Below, in pieces: positions 1 through 12,350 of a stretch of DNA of 64,000 nt. Origin of the DNA: Bugula neritina (taxonomy: Eukaryota > Bryozoa > Gymnolaemata > Cheilostomatida > Bugulidae); the NCBI GenBank assembly GCA_964035545.1, contig OZ037767.1:17547781-17611780 (forward strand). The letters run 5' to 3'. Position numbers and translations under genes: made by a program. Position 1 is the first letter of the stretch, and each line of letters starts with the position of its first letter. Under the pieces are notes generated by a model. It was not told the DNA's origin, searched no databases, and saw nothing but the letters and a program-made list of their open reading frames with translations.

Positions 1-2
1 TC

Positions 3-3000
3 ATACAGACAGTCACAGGCGAATCTATACAATCTCCTAACAGACTGCTTGCCTCTACCAGTAACTATGCAGACTTAGCCATAGGCTTCCCTGAGCTGTC
101 GGTAGGCTCTTCTAGTGCCCTCCTTACACTCGTGTACACTAAGTTCCACAACATATAACTCTGGTTTGTTGTAATCAAGTTGTGTGTTGAAATTTTATTC
201 TGGCATCCAAAAAATTTCAACTTGTTTTATTTGTGTTATATTTATGTGACACCAATACAGCTGTACCCATATAACACTGTGCCTATCAGAATATAAGCTG
301 TACCCATATAACACTGTTTCTATCATAATATAAGCTGTACCCATATAACACCATAACTGTCATGCCTGCAGGATGTAGATGTTTATTCTTCCCCTCGTGA
401 TGCCGAGAATCACAAGGATTTACCTTCAAATGGACCATACATGGTCTTAGTTCCTAACACTGCTCAGATTGTACGCTCCTTGCCTGGACATGTCCCACCG
501 AAACTGCTCTCAGAAGGTACTGGCTATTTCTGCTATGTTATCACTGCTGTATCATTATGAGTCATGCGTACAATATATACTGTTGAGTCATACATACACT
601 GTTGAGTCATACTTACAGACGGAGCTATGCATGAGAAAAATGTCAGTGGGTATCTGGAGATAACAGATTTGGTGAGACAGAAGCTTCGATATCTCAAAGT
701 TCCTGGGTATGAATAAATATAGCCAATCAGTATCTATCTTACACAAATGTAGCCAATCAGCATTCAGTTTATATAAATGTAGCCAATCACCATCTAGTCT
801 ATATTAATGTAGATGTTATATTGTCCCTCAGGACTGGCCCCTCTCCATACTCAATGTGGAACACGTCTGCTTCTGGTCCCATGATCTCTCGTCTCTCTAA
901 TGATGGCATTGTGAGTGTAGACTCTAGAGGTCGAGTACAGGTCTGGGAGACATCACAGGCTCTGCTAGATTCCTCATTGCAAGGCTGGACAAAGCTGATT
1001 GGTCAAGATGATCACGATTTGCAGGTAGCTCATTGGTTAGTGGATATCTTCAGCGATCTGTATCTAGTAATGTGTTTTATTATGTTTCATTGTATAGCCC
1101 GAGGTCTATGCATTCCCTCTTGCCTTAGCCTTAGCTGCCTAGCATAGCCTTAGGAATACGTGTAGGTACACTGTCACGGGCCATGTGTATTGTAGATTAC
1201 TTACGAGCGAGACGGGGTAAAGGAATGTGACGCTCCTAAACACGGCAAAGTGGACCCAACAGGAAGTCCTCACGTCGGAGGAAACACTTGGGCCGGCGGC
1301 TCTGGTGAGTCATCATGAAACTGTAGTGTGAAATACAGACGTGTGTCGGAGTAAGTTCATTAACTTGTCTGCTCTCTGTTGCAGGAGGAAGAGATACAGC
1401 TGGTCTCGGAGGAGTGGGCGGTCCTTACAGATTAGACGGCGGTCACGACGTGCACCAAGTCAGTCAACAGGTTAAAGATCAGGTGCCCGAACATGTGAGT
1501 GTCTGTCTGTGTGTTTGTCTGTGTGTTTGTCTGTCTGTACGTTGTAGCAGTAAGTATACTGCATGTACGTTAGAAGTAAGTATGAGTGTATGTCAGAAGT
1601 AAGTACACTGTGTGTATGTCACAGATAAGACAAGCTGCCAGAGAAATGGGAGAGAAGGCCTTCAGGGAGAGACTCAAACAGATTCAAATGTCAGAGTTTG
1701 ACGCGGAAATTTACGACTCATTCTACTCGCAAGTTAAACGGCACATTCAGAGTATGAGGGTGGTGCTGGACTCGCTACAAGCCAAAGGTAGTAATATTAT
1801 GGTAATATTATAGTAATATAGTAATAATATAATAATATAGTAATAATATATTAGTAATATAGTAGTAATATAGTAATAGGGAGCAGCCGTGGTTTAGGGG
1901 TTAAAGTGTTGACATAGTGAACACGAAGTCATGGGTTCGAGCCCTGACAAAGGCTATTGGTGATGTTAGGAAGAGCATCCAGTCATAATTGCTCCTGTTC
2001 CATATCTGAATAATGTAAGTCCTTAGCCCGATTTAACAAAAACTCCTTTTTATCAGGGGTTTCTCACAAGAATGGTGACTATAAATTTGTGTGAGTAGTA
2101 ACATTTATTATAATAATATAGTAGTAATATAGTGGTAATATAGTAACATAATAGTAATATAGTAGTGGTATTGTGGTCTTGTAGGAAAGGAGAGGCAGTG
2201 GCTGAAGAATCAGACTCACGGAGATCTGGATGACGGGAGAATCATCGAGGGTCTGACGGGGGAGAAGACAATTTACAGACGGAGGGGAGAGAAGGAGCCG
2301 GAACCTGGATCTCCTCAGCAGAAACCCAAACGGTGAGTGCGTCATGTATATTACTATAGCATATATACGTATATACTGTAATATATTACTATAGCATATA
2401 TACGTATATACTGTAATATATTATTATAGCATATATACGTATATACTGTAATATATTACTATAGCATATATACGTGTATACTGTAAAATATTACTATAGC
2501 ATATATACGTATATACTGTAATATATTACTATAGCATATATACGTATATACTGTAATATATTACTATAGCATATATACGTATATACTGTAATATATTACT
2601 ATAGCATATATACGTATATACTGTAATACATTACTATAGCATATATACGTATATACTGTAATATATTACTATAGCATATATACGTATATACTGTAATACA
2701 TTACTATAGCATATATATACCATATTATATTACTGTGATCATATATGTACTATATAATATATTATGCTATCATATACATAATATACTACAGACTGAGGCT
2801 ACTAGTGGATGTCTCAGGCTCCATGTACAGATTCAATGGACACGACTACCGGCTACAACGCGAGATGGAGGCCGTCTGCATGGTTCTGGAGGCTTTTCAA
2901 GGATACGAGGAGAAGTTGAAGGTGACTCTTCTTTTGTAGATCAGTTTTCATAGACAGAATCAGTTGTCTTCTCCTGAATAAATACTGTAACATATTTTAT

Positions 3001-3724
3001 TGTATAGTTTGATGTTTAGTTGTGTTCTCCTGTACAGTTTGATGTGTAGTTGTGTTCTCCTGTACAGTTTGATGTGTAGTTGTGTTCTCCTGTACAGTTT
3101 GATGTCTACGGACACTCTGGTGAAGATTTCAACATCAAGCTGACGTCTGCAGAAGAACCTCCGAAGAACAACAAACAGAGACTTCAGGTTCTACAGACCA
3201 TGCACGCCCACTCACAGTTCTGTCTCAGCGGCGACTTTACTCTCCGGGCAACTAGACACGCTATTGAAGAGGTACACTAGTAGTATAATATATTAGCTAG
3301 GAATAATATTGTAGAGGTACACTAGTAGTATAATATATTAGCTAGGAATAGTATTGAAGAGGTACACTAGTAATATATTAGCTAGGCATGCTATGGAAGA
3401 GGTACACTAGTAGTATATTAGCTAGGCATGCTATTGAAGAGGTACACACCGTTGTAGATCAGTAAAGAGGAAGCGGATGAACACTTTGTTATTGTACTCA
3501 GTGATGCTAACCTTGACCGATACGGGATTAGCCCGAGCTCCTTTGCCGAAGCTTTGAGTTCCAAAGAGAACGTGAATGCGTATGCCATATTCATAGGGTC
3601 ACTGGGAGACCAGGCCGACCGGCTAGTCAAGCAGCTGCCCAGCGGTCACAGCTTCGCCTGTCTCGACACGGCTAAACTGCCGCACATCCTGCAGCAAATA
3701 TTCACCTCCACTTTTCTCAAGTGA
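3..3724 (+). CDS. VWA8: VWA8 (von Willebrand factor A domain-containing protein 8), C-terminal part
   Basis: VWA8 is a large AAA+/VWA protein associated with mitochondria. The window holds its 3' portion. Coding exons: 3-about 101 (donor uncertain, 101 or 131), 372-516, 619-706, 832-1024, 1196-1304, 1385-1494, 1625-1787, 2185-2332, 2792-2921, 3098-3271, 3458-3724. From 372 on, phases join exactly. The 1196-1494 exons carry the glycine-rich HVGGNTWAGG and GGRDTAGLGG stretches. The last three exons form the VWA domain, with the MIDAS start LLVDVSGSMYRFN, then TMHAHSQFCLSGD, IVLSDANLDRYGI and the end LPHILQQIFTSTFLK. Order and spacing match my memory of the animal VWA8 C-terminus. The gene starts left of the window, so the AAA+ domains are missing only for that reason. 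The 3' end is tail-to-tail with P450 copy 1, 316 bases away. Confidence 0.93.
1880..2097 (+). mobile_element. tRNA-derived SINE, copy 1, in a VWA8 intron
   Basis: Same family as 17741-17946: A-box-like GTGGTTTAGGGGTTAAAG, B box GGTTCGAGCCC, body GATGTTAGGAAGAGCATCC and tail part GTCCTTAGCCCGATTTAAC. It sits in sense orientation in the intron between exons 1625-1787 and 2185-2332. The flanks are simple TAGTAATA repeats, so target-site duplications cannot be judged. Confidence 0.87.
2341..2715. repeat. 35-bp minisatellite in a VWA8 intron
   Basis: About 10 copies with core ACTATAGCATATATACGTAT, spread between donor 2332 and acceptor 2792. The splice sites are not included in the unit. Confidence 0.9.
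3001..3105. repeat. 30-bp array repeating the acceptor of VWA8 exon 3098-3271
   Basis: Three to four copies. Each contains CTCCTGTACAG followed by TTTGATGT, the true acceptor plus the first eight exon bases. The upstream copies then read GTAG, which puts an in-frame stop straight after Phe-Asp-Val. Confidence 0.88.
3259..3450. repeat. Array repeating the donor of VWA8 exon 3098-3271
   Basis: About five degenerate copies of a 40-50 base unit carrying ATTGAAGAGGTACAC. In the true junction this is the exon end ATTGAAGAG followed by donor GTACAC. Confidence 0.85.
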
Positions 3725-3889
3725 CGGTTTTTATGCATGTACTAAATCTAGGTTGTTAGGAAAATGTGTTTGTAGGTTTAATAGATTTTATTTTTGTTAC
3801 TTTTCATTGTTGATATCCCCAGCTCTATTGACTACTAGCGTGTGCTATACTCTATACAAACTGTTCTCTACTCAACACTCTGTGTAAAC

Positions 3890-3895
3890 AATAAA
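3890..3895 (+). promoter_or_regulatory. poly(A) signal of VWA8
   Basis: AATAAA lies 166 bases after the VWA8 stop codon. It is the only canonical hexamer on this strand before the convergent P450 gene. A candidate signal for that opposing gene (AATAAA on the minus strand) lies at 3942-3947, so the two transcripts may overlap slightly at their 3' ends. Confidence 0.6.
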
Positions 3896-4040
3896 ATACT
3901 ATAGATACTTGGTGAGCTATTTCTTTTAATTTTGGTCAGTTTTTATTATACTACGGCGACTACTAGTTGTATTACAGTCACTGTAGGTGATATTACAGTA
4001 GCTATTAGTCATATTACAGTCACTGTAGGTGATACTACAG

Positions 4041-7000
4041 TCAGTGACGACTAACTACTCGGCACTTGACTCCATTCAGAGGATGTAATGTTCCGGTTTG
4101 TCCCATCTGGAAGGTCTCTGACTCATCTAGTATCAGATTATAATGTTGAGCAAACTTTGCCAGCATCACCTTCATCTCCATCTGCAACACAGTATTTATC
4201 TGCAACACAGTATTTATCTGCAACACAATATCTGTCTGCAATACAACATCTATCTGCAACACAGTATCTGTCTGCAACACAGTATCCGTCTGCAACACAG
4301 TATCTGTCTGCAACACAGTATCTGTCTGCAACACAGTATCTGTCTGCAACACAGTATCCGTCTGCAACACAGTATCTGTCTGCAACACAGTATCTGTCTG
4401 CAACACAATATCTGTCTGTAACACACAATGCGACAGTTCATCAAATTTAACAGTGTAACATAATATCCAGTGTAACACCATTTTTAATACCAGATATAAG
4501 AGCCGAACTAATACCAGGTCTAGTACTAGATGTAACAGCATCAATAGCAAAGTAATATAAGCATCCATCATATGTGTCTAGCTACTCCATCTTACTTTAC
4601 ATAATGTATACATCTACTAGGGAGTTTAGCTCTCCTGTCATTGTTCACTCACTGGTCTATAAATAAAGAGCTATTAGAGTAGCGGATACCTGAGCAAACA
4701 CCTGGCCCACACAGTTTCTGGCTCCGAGAGAGAACGACAAGAAGGAGTAAACAGGCACTCTGCAAGAGAAACACAGAGAGTATAACCTCAGCATCTAGTA
4801 GCAATATGTTTGCTGATTCACCATACGGCAGCAAACACATGAGACTGACTGCCATAGTGGTTATTATGTAACATTGTTACTAAAAAATTCATCTGAGATA
4901 CAATTTAGCAGCTTTTGCTGTGAGATTAAGCATTTCCTGAGAGGTTTCTGTAAGCATATAGTTCTGTACCTTTGATCGTTCTGAGGGTTAAATCTGTCCG
5001 GGTTAAAAACTTCCGCGTCTTCTATAAATTTCTTATCATTATTAGCTCCAAGGATGTGTAACTGAAATATAACATAGTTGGTTTTGTAATCAGTATAAGA
5101 CTAGTTTGGTTCTACTGATGAGTTGAGGTCTGAGAAACACAGCAAATGTTAGCAATGCTTTAGACACCGTATGGTTAGGACAGTGTTGACAGTAACATCT
5201 ATCAAGTATGGTACACAACACACAGATCAGTCATCAGATCTCACCGGAGAATGGACCGGGTACTCACCACGATGTTGCTGTCAGCTGGGAGACGAATGCC
5301 GTCTACTGTGGTTTCTTTAGTACAGTTTCTCACAATGCCGGGAGCTATAGCGTACTTCCTCAGTGATTCCTTTATCAACATCGTTGTGAACTTCAACTTG
5401 GAAATGTCTTCATTTGAAACGAATGCTTTTTGACCGATTGCATCATCAACTTCAGCTGTTAGTCTACAATGACAATGGCGTGATAATAATTGATACACAT
5501 AACTTTGACATTCTAGTGTTGTGCTTTATTTCTGGTGTTGAATTTGTTTTGATATGGCAAATAGGTTGCTAATTTTGAAAATCAAAAACTAGAAAAAGAC
5601 ACTTATAACTGAGGAATTCTTATTAGATAAGATGTCGTTTATCATTATCAAATAAGAACGCACTTTGCTATAAGTACTAATAACAACCAACCAACCAACC
5701 TTCCGTACAGGTCAGGTCGTCGGCCGAGTTCCATGAAAATAAAAGCCAGAGTGTTTGCGGAGGTCTCCATGCCCGCCACAATCATTGTGATAAACTCATC
5801 AACTAACGTTTCAAAGTCGTATCCATTGGAAGGATCCACTGAAATAAGGAATGGGCACAACTTCTATAGAGGTAATATTGAAAGTTCTGTAGATGAATAG
5901 ATTTATACTTAGCATGTAATATTGAAAGTTTTATAGACTGGTAGATCTACGCTTAGCTCAAACGACACCTACAATGTGCCTTCACAATTGTAGTCAAGAA
6001 GTCATTAGGCACATCCTCATTATTGCAAATGGCCGACTTCCGTGCTTTGATAATTTGGGCTCCTCGATCCCGAAAAGATGTTATTGTATTCCGCACATTT
6101 TTTCGGTGATTGGAAAAGAGTGGGTTGTACTACAAATACATTTGCATGCTAAAGTTATATAAACATTGTAATTATCCTTTTAAGATTTCGCTCCCAAAAA
6201 CACAACTTTTTTATGTATTTCTCAACCATTTAGATTATTTGGAAGCTACGTAGATGTAATTAGTTTACAGAGAATGACCCTAAAACATAAGGCACTTGAT
6301 AACATCACTCAGGTCTTGACATTCCAAAGATTACTTTGATCCAATTCTCTTGTACAGCTGCCAAACCCCAAAGCTGCTGATGTTTTTGTGGTCACTTTTA
6401 GTTTTATGTTCAAGTTAAACTGCTCTCTGCGAAAAAGTGAGTTTTCCACCATTCACCATGGTAGACCAAGTCAAACTGTCAAGTGCATGTAGATAGGTGA
6501 TAGGCAGCCTATTACTGCTTACTCAGCTTGTAGCAAAATTATATATTGATAAAGACAGAGTCTGCAGCACCAAAGATCAATTTCTGCAACTCTTTACTCC
6601 ACAATACACCACGAGTACCATCTACTTTTAAGTGTGCAATGTTATAGAGGCAGAAAAAGGGGATACGAGTTTGCATGAACTTATGATTGTGGTTTCCTTT
6701 GGTGCAACTGTTTCCAAACATCTAATTAAAAATATATTTACATAATGTGACGCTTGGAAACGTAGTGACAATCTACAACTCCATGTTTTTAGAAACTAGC
6801 TTTTGTAGTACCAACCATTTACACTAAGGAAAGTCACACTCTATATTTATACAATACAATTAGGTCTGGCCAGTTGGTAACTTACTATAAATTAACTTAC
6901 CTCAGCAGTAGGAATGAAAACCAGTTGCATAGCAACAAAGAACTCATTGATAAAGTGGACAGAAGCTTTGTGGAACTCAGAATCTAGATCTGACGTGTCA

Positions 7001-9505
7001 AAGGAGAACATCGTCTACAACAGAGAGGCAATACTGCCTACAACATAGAACTACATTGTCTACAGCAGAGAACTACAGCGTCTACAACATAGAACTACAT
7101 CGTCTACAACATAGAACTACAGTGTCTACAGCAGAGAACTACATCGTCTACAACATAGAACTACAGTGTCTACAGCAGAGAACTACAGTGTCCACAACAT
7201 AGAACTACATCGTCTACAACATAGAACTACAGTGTCTACAGCAGAGAGACTACACTCTGCAACATAGAGAGCATGCTGTACTGTTAGAAGCAAATAGTAG
7301 ACATTATAGACAGAATTAGTATTTCCAGCAGTATATATATGCAACTCTTGAAAGTTAAATAATAACTTGATGAAATGTTAGATATCTGATAGCTGTGAAT
7401 GAATTTAAAGAAATCAGATCGCTGGGTTTAGAGGCTAAGATATTATATAGTCAGGTTTTGTAGTGTTAAGCTCCTATTGTTTTTTAAAAAATGAATAATG
7501 ATAAGAAAATTTCCAGTTTCGATATAAAAATTTCACCAAGTATTTGTTTCTTCCCACACCTTCATAATGACATCCAAGGTGGCGTAGTGGAGTAACTGAG
7601 CAAGCTGACAAGTCTCTCCAGACTCCACACATTTCTGTAGAGACTTGAGAAAGGAGTCTCCTGTAGAGTTGAAAGCGTCAGTGGCCAGCTGTAAATGGTT
7701 CCTGTGGAACATGGGATCCATGATCTTACGGTGCACGTACCACACGTCATGGTCGACAGCTGTTGCTAGTCCATCCCCCATACATCTACAGAGGAAGAGA
7801 TTACTATCTCATAGCTAGGTTTTGGTGCCAATCTTTGCTTCACAATAAAGCTTTACAAGTTTAAGTGTTTTGTGTTTAACCATAAAGCTACCCAAGCTAC
7901 TGGGGGATTTCTACAAAGGTTTATCAGCTGGCTCTATATATTACTAATATATTTCCAATAAATGAAACTGTAAATAGACAACCACATCACTAATCTACCA
8001 GACTTTCTTCCTATTAGCTAAAACAGGACTAGGGGCCTGTATTGGTACTACCAATTGTTGCAGCTTTTTGAAGTACACTGTACTAATTCAATATCATACT
8101 ACTTACTAATACATAGCAAACTTAATTTCTTACTTTATTACTACATTACATCAAAAGCTATTCTTAGCTAGCTGTGCTGTTACGATAATTCAATGTTCCT
8201 AGCACAGCACTGGTCAGTGTTTTCAAATTAAGCAGCTTCAGAGGAACATTTTTAACTTCCATCTTTTAACTAAAGGCTTACTACATCTGCTATTATATTA
8301 TACAAACACACAACTTTATACTCTAATATTTTATACTCTGGATCTAGACCACTGGTTTTGACATTTTGGATGACAAAAGATATCTTATATATGCATCAAT
8401 TTTGTAAGTCTCAGTAGCAAACCTGAAACAGTGCCTCTAGCGGTATTCTTTTAGTACATTAGTACTGAGCGTAATGTAAGCTCCAGATTCTACACACTGC
8501 ACTGCAGAGAGTCTATGGATGTATTTATGTTAGGAGAGACTGCTTCTATTAAGAGGTTAGCTTTGCTGGCTATATCTGAGAGAGCATTGCGACCCCTCAG
8601 ATATAGCTGCAAGTAACTAATTACTATCTCATCCAAAGAGGTATAATGTGCTCTCACCTCACTCCATATATGTACCGAGCTTTGAGTTTCTCAGACTTAG
8701 GAAATGCTTTAGGGTCAGTAGCTGTGAGTATTGTCTTTAGAATGGCTCTGTTTCTGGTCATTACCAGCACATTGTGCATCAGAAACAGCACGTAGGTGTC
8801 GCCATACTCCTCGAACCTGGTAGGAATCAAACAGCTGTTGAGACTTTGAGTTTGTCATGAATATTCTACCTACACATGGTACTATATCTCATCTAGATGT
8901 AATGGATATTTCACTGGCTCAGTGTAAAAACACTGTTTATGGCGAAGCTTAAGTTCTAGTAATGGGCTGTGGCATGTTTAGGAGGAGACTGCAGTACTCT
9001 CAAACTCCAGCTCTATGAATCTTTATACTCAAGTATTAATTAGTGCACTAAATGCTTCTTCTTACATGAGATTTTCACTACATAGCAAGACCTGTAGGTG
9101 ATGCTATCACAGTTGTATGTTTAACAAAAGTAAAATGCTGTAATAAAACTCACCACTTGTAGAACAACTCATATGACGATATTTTACTAGCATCTGGCTC
9201 TGCGCCAACGGGAGACCTGGTTGCCTTCGCAATCTCCAGTGTATTTCCAAAGAAGAAACTGCAAACCCAAAATTATTACAGCAGCATTATTAAAAACAGT
9301 TTTGCAATTAATTCAATTCAAAAAATACATCAACTTTTTCTACCAGCTGCTGAATTATTCCAACTCACCTGGTTCTCTTAGGTCCAGGTAGATGGTCATA
9401 CTTGGCATGAACTAGTAGCAGTAGAATTACAAAGTAGCCAAATGTGACAGCTAGTAGAGTGACAAACAGAGCACCAGCGAGTGATACAGCTGTCACTAAA
9501 TCCAT
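4041..9505 (-). CDS. Cytochrome P450, CYP46-like, copy 1
   Basis: ER-anchored haem monooxygenase closest in my memory to CYP46 (cholesterol 24-hydroxylase) family members; the substrate cannot be told. Eleven exons, in transcript order: 9369-9505, 9154-9258, 8658-8816, 7560-7785, 6901-7014, 5973-6129, 5700-5838, 5268-5463, 4970-5061, 4690-4759, 4041-4181. They join in frame to 511 residues. Visible: N-terminal membrane anchor (about 5-32), proline hinge HLPGPKR, oxygen-binding helix AGMETS (321-326), ExxR as ESLR (378-381), haem loop FSLGARNCVG with ligand Cys458, and C-terminal MEMKVMLAKF. The intron pattern is the same as in the other two copies. Introns 3 (7786-8657) and 5 (6130-6900) are unique sequence with nothing recognisable. 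Tandem arrays sit at the acceptors of exons 5 and 11. The gene is divergent from copy 2. Confidence 0.92.
4182..4425. repeat. 18-bp minisatellite at the acceptor of P450-1 exon 11
   Basis: About 13 copies of an 18-base unit (plus-strand core GTATCTGTCTGCAACACA). On the coding strand each copy reads GTGTTGCAG followed by AT or AC, the same as the true acceptor GTGTTGCAG|AT, so the 3' splice site itself is repeated. Confidence 0.9.
7015..7258. repeat. About 22-bp minisatellite at the acceptor of P450-1 exon 5
   Basis: About 10 copies. On the coding strand several units read GTTGTAGACGATG, identical to the true acceptor plus the first six exon bases (TTGTAG|ACGATG). Other units are variants with ACACTG in place of ACGATG. 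Confidence 0.8.
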
Positions 9506-11760
9506 GCTGAACACAGCAGCAGCTTCTACTCAGCTAACAGTGAGAGCCGGCTGCAGGCAGCATTCATTAATCAATACAGAAGAACAATGAGTTCCCAGGT
9601 GCCACACAGCACAGCTTATATAACCTCAATGATTAGGGTCATATGGGTCAATAACTGTGACATTGTTCAATGATGACAGCTTTGTTATGCGGGATTAGTG
9701 TTGGTATTGTGTCAAAACAAGTTTATAAAAGCAATTCAGCTCAAGTTTGTATCCCTATAGTTGCTATATTGGGTTAACACGCAGCTTATGTTAGTATTTC
9801 ATGCCAAAGATGTCAGATTATCTAATAAGTCCTACTTTTACACGCCCATCACATTTTTACAAAACACAAAGTTTAGAGAGAGTACCTTTAGAGAACAAAC
9901 AGCACACACGCACGCACACACGCACACACATTATAATATTATGTATATGCGTGTGTAAGCATATTGACAATTAAGGGAGTCACTTATTATTCTAGTAAGA
10001 AAGGCAAAGGGTTAAAGTTCATAGATCCCACTGTCCGAAATCAGATTAAATATATCGAATGGTTTTATAAGCGGCTCCAACTTGGGAATGACTTAGTGCA
10101 GTAGTTTACGGTTCTTGAGTTTGGAGTTGGGTTTATCGAGACCCCCCCAACTCCAAACTCAAGATTTGCAAACTAAAACTAACGCACTGAATCACCCCCA
10201 CCTCGAAGTTGCCTATAAAACAGTTCGCTAATACTAATAGTGATAGATACTTATAGTTATACTGCCACTCTGTAGTCATTTTGTTTTGCACCAACTTATA
10301 ATTATAGTAATTGTAGAAGTGACTCAAATCTATATGATTGGTTATTTACTTATTAGTTATTTCCATTCAACGTAAAGCTATTAGTATTACTATAGTATTA
10401 CTATTACTATTACTATTAGTAGTATTTATTTTAGTGATAGTCTAAGAGTTAGAGTAACTGTAAGTCTTAACCTTATCACTATGAGTATTTTTTTTTTTTT
10501 TTTTCTCTCCTAGCAGTAGCTAGATATTGAGCTTTGAATCAAAGCATAATTAACTATATTCTTATCTCGTAGACAAAATGGTTTTCTTCCTTACTACTGA
10601 TAATCTAAACAATTGTTCATACACCACTGCATCTCGATAAAGGACTAGGAGCCAAAGCGCTCCGAGTGAGATTAATTAGATGAGATGAGATGAGATGACT
10701 ATCACTATGGTGTCAGTATCAGTATGACTATAAGTATAACTATAAGTATTGCTATTAGTATTAGATTGAGATCCACTTTGACTTTCAGTTGATCAAATCA
10801 TCAATTTTAAATTTATTAATAAAATAAAAATTGAATTAAAATGACATAAGCATCAAATTAATGTTTATGTTATCCTAATCTTATATTGAATTCGATAATT
10901 ACAAGAATTATAGTGAAATTATATTTACCTATACTGCCATAGGTATAGTTAAATAAGCCACTGGCTTTCTTCTCTTAGCTCACTCTTTCATGTCAGGAAG
11001 AGTGAATTCAGGTAAGTACGTACAGTTATACTTATAGTTATAGTACTAGTACTAGTAGGCAATGCTAATAGTAATACTAATACTAATAGAAATAGTAATA
11101 CTAATACTAATAGTAATAGTAATATTATTAGTAATACTATTGCATTGGTATTAGTAACAGTATTATTATTACTATTAGACCTAGTTATAGTAATTTAAAA
11201 CTAAATCAAGATGTGATAGACCATTACTGATTAGCCCACTCATAGTCATTACATTTACTCATAGTGATTGCGATACTCATACTCATACTGTAACGATGAC
11301 TGATCTACTGGTTCGAAAGTGTAAGTTTAATCTGTAAACAAGTTTTACTAAGTAAGATTTGGTAGTATGAAATTGATTATTACCATAATCTTTAAGTGTG
11401 ATGAGCAGTATCACAGTTATGGTCGAAGTATCCTCTTTAAGACTAATGATAATCATAGTCATAATGAATCTAATATTATGACGGAAATCATATACATAAT
11501 GATGCTGATAGTAATATTAATAATTATAATCATAATAATATTGTAATCATAAAGTAATGATCATAATGATAGTATTAATGGTTATGACTGCAGACTATTG
11601 CACAAGTAGATGAATATTTAAATGTTGAATTCTGTGAACAGAGTTACAATTATACCACTTCTTGTACCAATACCTCAGACTATAATCATACTTATTGTTA
11701 GCTGAAATACTGAACTTAATACTAAATAAAGTTTGAGTGCTGTAGTATTGAGTTTACCCA
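9506..11760. other. Intergenic region between divergent P450 genes
   Basis: No convincing coding exon on either strand. It holds CA-rich runs near 9900-9930, a poly-T run at 10489-10504, many degenerate TAGTAATACTAT-type stretches (10380-10440, 11040-11180) and one perfect inverted repeat (10114-10163). Promoters of both P450 genes should lie here, but no core element could be assigned with confidence. Confidence 0.5.
10114..10163. repeat. Perfect 18-bp inverted repeat, 14-base loop
   Basis: CTTGAGTTTGGAGTTGGG at 10114-10131 is exactly complementary to 10146-10163. It could form a stable hairpin in DNA or RNA. No transposon ends or ORF are attached to it. Confidence 0.75.
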
Positions 11761-11767
11761 GTAGTCC

Positions 11768-11842
11768 CTGTGCCCAGTGGTGTAATGGTTAGCACACCTG
11801 CTAGCAAGCCGGTGGTTTTGGGTTCGAATCCCAGTGGTAGCA
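11768..11842 (+). other. tRNA-like sequence (tRNA pseudogene or SINE head)
   Basis: Contains an A-box-like GTGGTGTAATGGTTAGCAC and a canonical B box inside a good T-arm (TTGGG-TTCGAAT-CCCAG). The anticodon loop would read AGC, but that stem has a mismatch and the acceptor stem pairs poorly (two mismatches in seven), so a working tRNA is unlikely. It is followed directly by the 19-bp array and then P450 copy 2. Confidence 0.45.
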
Positions 11843-11887
11843 AAAGTTTTATAATGGCATATTATTGGAATATTTTAACTTATTGCT

Positions 11888-12314
11888 TTCTGTTCACATG
11901 TATACTCTCTGTTCACATGTATACTCTCTGTTCACATGTATACTCTCTGTTCACATATGTATACTCTCTGTTCACATGTATACTCTCTGTTCACATGTAT
12001 ACTCTCTGTTTACACGTATACTCTCTGTTCACACGTATACTCTCTGTTTACACGTATACTCTCTGTTCACACGTATACTCTCTGTTCACACGTATACTCT
12101 CTGTTTACACGTATACTCTCTGTTCACACGTATACTCTCTGTTCACATGTATACTCTCTGTTTACACGTATACTCTCTGTTTACACGTATACTCTCTGTT
12201 CACACGTATACTCTCTGTTTACACGTATACTCTCTGTTCACACGTATACTCTCTGTTCACACGTATACTCTCTGTTCACATGTATACTCTCTGTTCACAT
12301 ATATACTCTCTGTA
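11888..12314. repeat. 19-bp minisatellite upstream of P450-2
   Basis: About 22 copies of GTTCACATGTATACTCTCT and variants (GTTTACACG...). The array stops 36 bases before the P450-2 start codon, so it lies in the promoter or 5' UTR. The 150-180 residue reading frames over it are repeat artefacts. Confidence 0.9.
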
Positions 12315-12350
12315 ATGACTACCATCTGGTTGTAGAACTGAGCTACTATC

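Noticed and set aside
11768-11842. Functional tRNA (anticodon AGC)
   Set aside because: The T-arm is good but the acceptor and anticodon stems pair poorly; kept only as a tRNA-like element.
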